DNA of 6,364 nt from Desulfurococcales archaeon (GTDB lineage Archaea; Thermoproteota; Thermoprotei_A; Sulfolobales; NBVN01): assembly GCA_027083115.1 (NCBI GenBank), contig JALWQN010000052.1, forward strand, positions 1 through 6,364, written 5' to 3'. This document shows positions 5,595 to 6,364 of the stretch, in pieces. Each line of letters starts with the position of its first letter. Within the stretch, counting starts at the first letter, position 1. The notes under the pieces were generated by a model that made no database searches, was not told the origin of the DNA, and worked only from the letters and a program-made list of their open reading frames with translations. The position numbers were made by a program, and so were the translations under genes.

Positions 5595-6083
5595 TTAGGG
5601 GGTGTCTGCGTATTTACGTGCCTTCTTTAATGTTCCAGTCGTTCTGGCAGGAACCAAGATTAAGGTATTGCTTAAGCCTTCGCTAAGCCCTAATGAAGCG
5701 ATCAGCCTCCACTTGTAGGAGGCCCTAAACCTCAGAATGGCTTTACCTGTGTTTGCGTTATAGTAAAGTATTCTTGGCTGTATTAAGCTAATAGCTGAGT
5801 TACCGAATAATTTACTGATTCCTTCCTCCACAACCTCCTGAATTTCTTTCATGCTAGAGGACTTACCAAGGACCTTAAGAATCATGTACCGTTTACTGAG
5901 CTTTCTCCTTTCCTTAGCTTCAGAGGCCTTCACATAAGCCTTCACGACCTTACTGTTCAGTGCCTCAGTCAATACATCTACTTTCTCTTTAGTTGTGGTA
6001 AAACACTTGCTGTATAAATAAATCGATAGCCCCAAGGCAATTACAGAGATAGCTAACGCCATTAAGGAAAGGCTATCGGACAC
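5595..6083 (-). CDS. rnp2: RNase P protein component 2 (Pop5) with N-terminal membrane anchor
   Basis: The C-terminal domain (about 62-157 of 162 residues) is Pop5, the RNase P subunit that with Rpp30 supports the catalytic RNA in trimming tRNA 5' ends. Matches are KRYMILKVL (64-72), an EIQEVVEEGISKLFG helix (80-94), GKAILRFR (113-120) and the closing PARTTGTLKKARKY (145-158), which resembles the SGTIKKA end of other Pop5 proteins. Residues about 5-25 (LSLMALAISVIALGLSIYLYS) are strongly hydrophobic and followed by Lys-rich sequence. They form a likely single membrane segment with the domain facing the cytoplasm, then a helical basic linker (26-62). The start is uncertain: GTG 6083 has AGGAGG ten bases ahead, ATG 6062 follows the rnp3 stop by ten bases, and an upstream TTG/ATG pair (6134/6131) would overlap rnp3 by about 60 bp. 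All three keep the hydrophobic segment. Confidence 0.8.
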   Translation of the reverse strand: MSDSLSLMALAISVIALGLSIYLYSKCFTTTKEKVDVLTEALNSKVVKAYVKASEAKERRKLSKRYMILKVLGKSSSMKEIQEVVEEGISKLFGNSAISLIQPRILYYNANTGKAILRFRASYKWRLIASLGLSEGLSNTLILVPARTTGTLKKARKYADTP

Positions 6084-6364
6084 TATATCCCGCCCTCCTG
6101 ACAATAATTTTAGGTTGATTAAAGACCGCATCAAGAGCTAGGGCTTCGGGAACACCTAACTCGATGATTAGCCCAGCATAAGTTATTGGGTGCCTCAATT
6201 CATTAGCTTTCTTAACACCTGAAGCTACAGCAAGCGATAAGTGCCCTTTAACGTACTCATTGAGTAAAGCCTCTAGCCCCGTTAACTCAACTCCCTTAAT
6301 CAATAAGGAGTAAATGTCTTTAGCCCTAATAACTAGGGGGATTGATAGAGTCTTAAGCTTACTA
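6073..6364 (-). CDS. rnp3: RNase P protein component 3 (Rpp30), C-terminal part, N-terminus cut by window edge
   Basis: The last 96 codons of an open frame that runs off the right edge without a start or stop in between; the TTG at 6303 is internal. The sequence fits the C-terminal end of archaeal Rpp30, a PHP-like TIM-barrel subunit of RNase P. It contains an IPLVIRAKDIYSLL segment followed by a helix, then ASGVKKANELRHPITYAGLI, which corresponds to the 'SSGAxxxxELRSPxDxxxL' stretch of the family. It ends with LALDAVFNQPKIIVRRAG, matching the 'EARxxLSxxPxxII' ending. The gene directly precedes rnp2, a common archaeal pairing; Pop5 and Rpp30 form a complex in the holoenzyme. The family assignment rests on this short part and on the neighbour. 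Confidence 0.78.
   Translation of the reverse strand, partial: SKLKTLSIPLVIRAKDIYSLLIKGVELTGLEALLNEYVKGHLSLAVASGVKKANELRHPITYAGLIIELGVPEALALDAVFNQPKIIVRRAGYSVR
6094..6099 (-). promoter_or_regulatory. Ribosome binding site of rnp2
   Basis: AGGAGG on the minus strand inside the end of rnp3, ten bases before the GTG at 6083. The spacing is on the long side, but this is the only strong match in the area. It favours the GTG over the ATG at 6062, which would be 31 bases away. Confidence 0.45.

Noticed and set aside
6084..6134. Longest possible rnp2 start (TTG 6134 or ATG 6131)
   Set aside because: It gives an overlap of about 60 bp with rnp3 and has no ribosome binding site; the GTG at 6083 has AGGAGG upstream.

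Overview
The window looks like a piece of a (hyper)thermophilic archaeal chromosome from the Thermoproteota (Crenarchaeota). Support comes from the archaeal-type genes (S6e, the RNase P proteins Rpp30 and Pop5, DUF371, split methylmalonyl-CoA mutase), TATA boxes about 26 bp ahead of predicted transcript starts, leaderless or short-leader first genes, and GGAGG/GGTGA ribosome binding sites inside operons. The S6e protein is the long form that I remember from Sulfolobales, which points towards Sulfolobales or relatives; the genus cannot be named from the sequence. Base composition is moderate (about 43-45% GC by eye). I see no mobile element, CRISPR array, tRNA or rRNA gene, and almost all of the window is coding.

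Layout, left to right. (1) 1-1169, minus strand: a protein repair methyltransferase (pcm) followed by ribosomal protein S6e, whose C-terminus is cut by the window edge. (2) 1170-1214: a 45-bp divergent promoter region between pcm and a plus-strand DUF371 gene (1215-1655). (3) 1649-4174, minus strand: a tightly overlapping three-gene methylmalonyl-CoA operon in the order B12-binding mutase subunit, epimerase, catalytic mutase subunit. Its end overlaps the end of the DUF371 gene by 7 bp. (4) 4214-5416, minus strand: an RsmB/NOP2/Sun-family RNA m5C methyltransferase. (5) 5417-5594: the only sizeable non-coding stretch. It holds a near-palindromic TATA box and, on the plus strand, what I read as a previously untracked C/D box guide sRNA. 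(6) 5595-6364, minus strand: RNase P subunits Pop5 (with a predicted N-terminal membrane anchor) and Rpp30 (N-terminus cut by the window edge).

Functionally there are two themes. The central operon converts (S)-methylmalonyl-CoA via the (R)-epimer to succinyl-CoA, using adenosylcobalamin. Such a module serves propionyl-CoA breakdown or, in autotrophic Sulfolobales, the 3-hydroxypropionate/4-hydroxybutyrate CO2-fixation cycle. The catalytic-subunit residues that separate methylmalonyl-CoA mutase from isobutyryl-CoA mutase are both of the methylmalonyl type. The flanking genes belong to translation and RNA maturation: S6e, an m5C methyltransferase, RNase P, and a candidate guide RNA whose D guide can pair with the universally conserved CGUCGUGAGA element of the 23S rRNA peptidyl-transferase region.

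The most interesting observations are the candidate C/D sRNA with a recognisable rRNA target, the apparent membrane anchor on Pop5, and the complete, translationally coupled mutase-epimerase operon without a MeaB-type GTPase gene.
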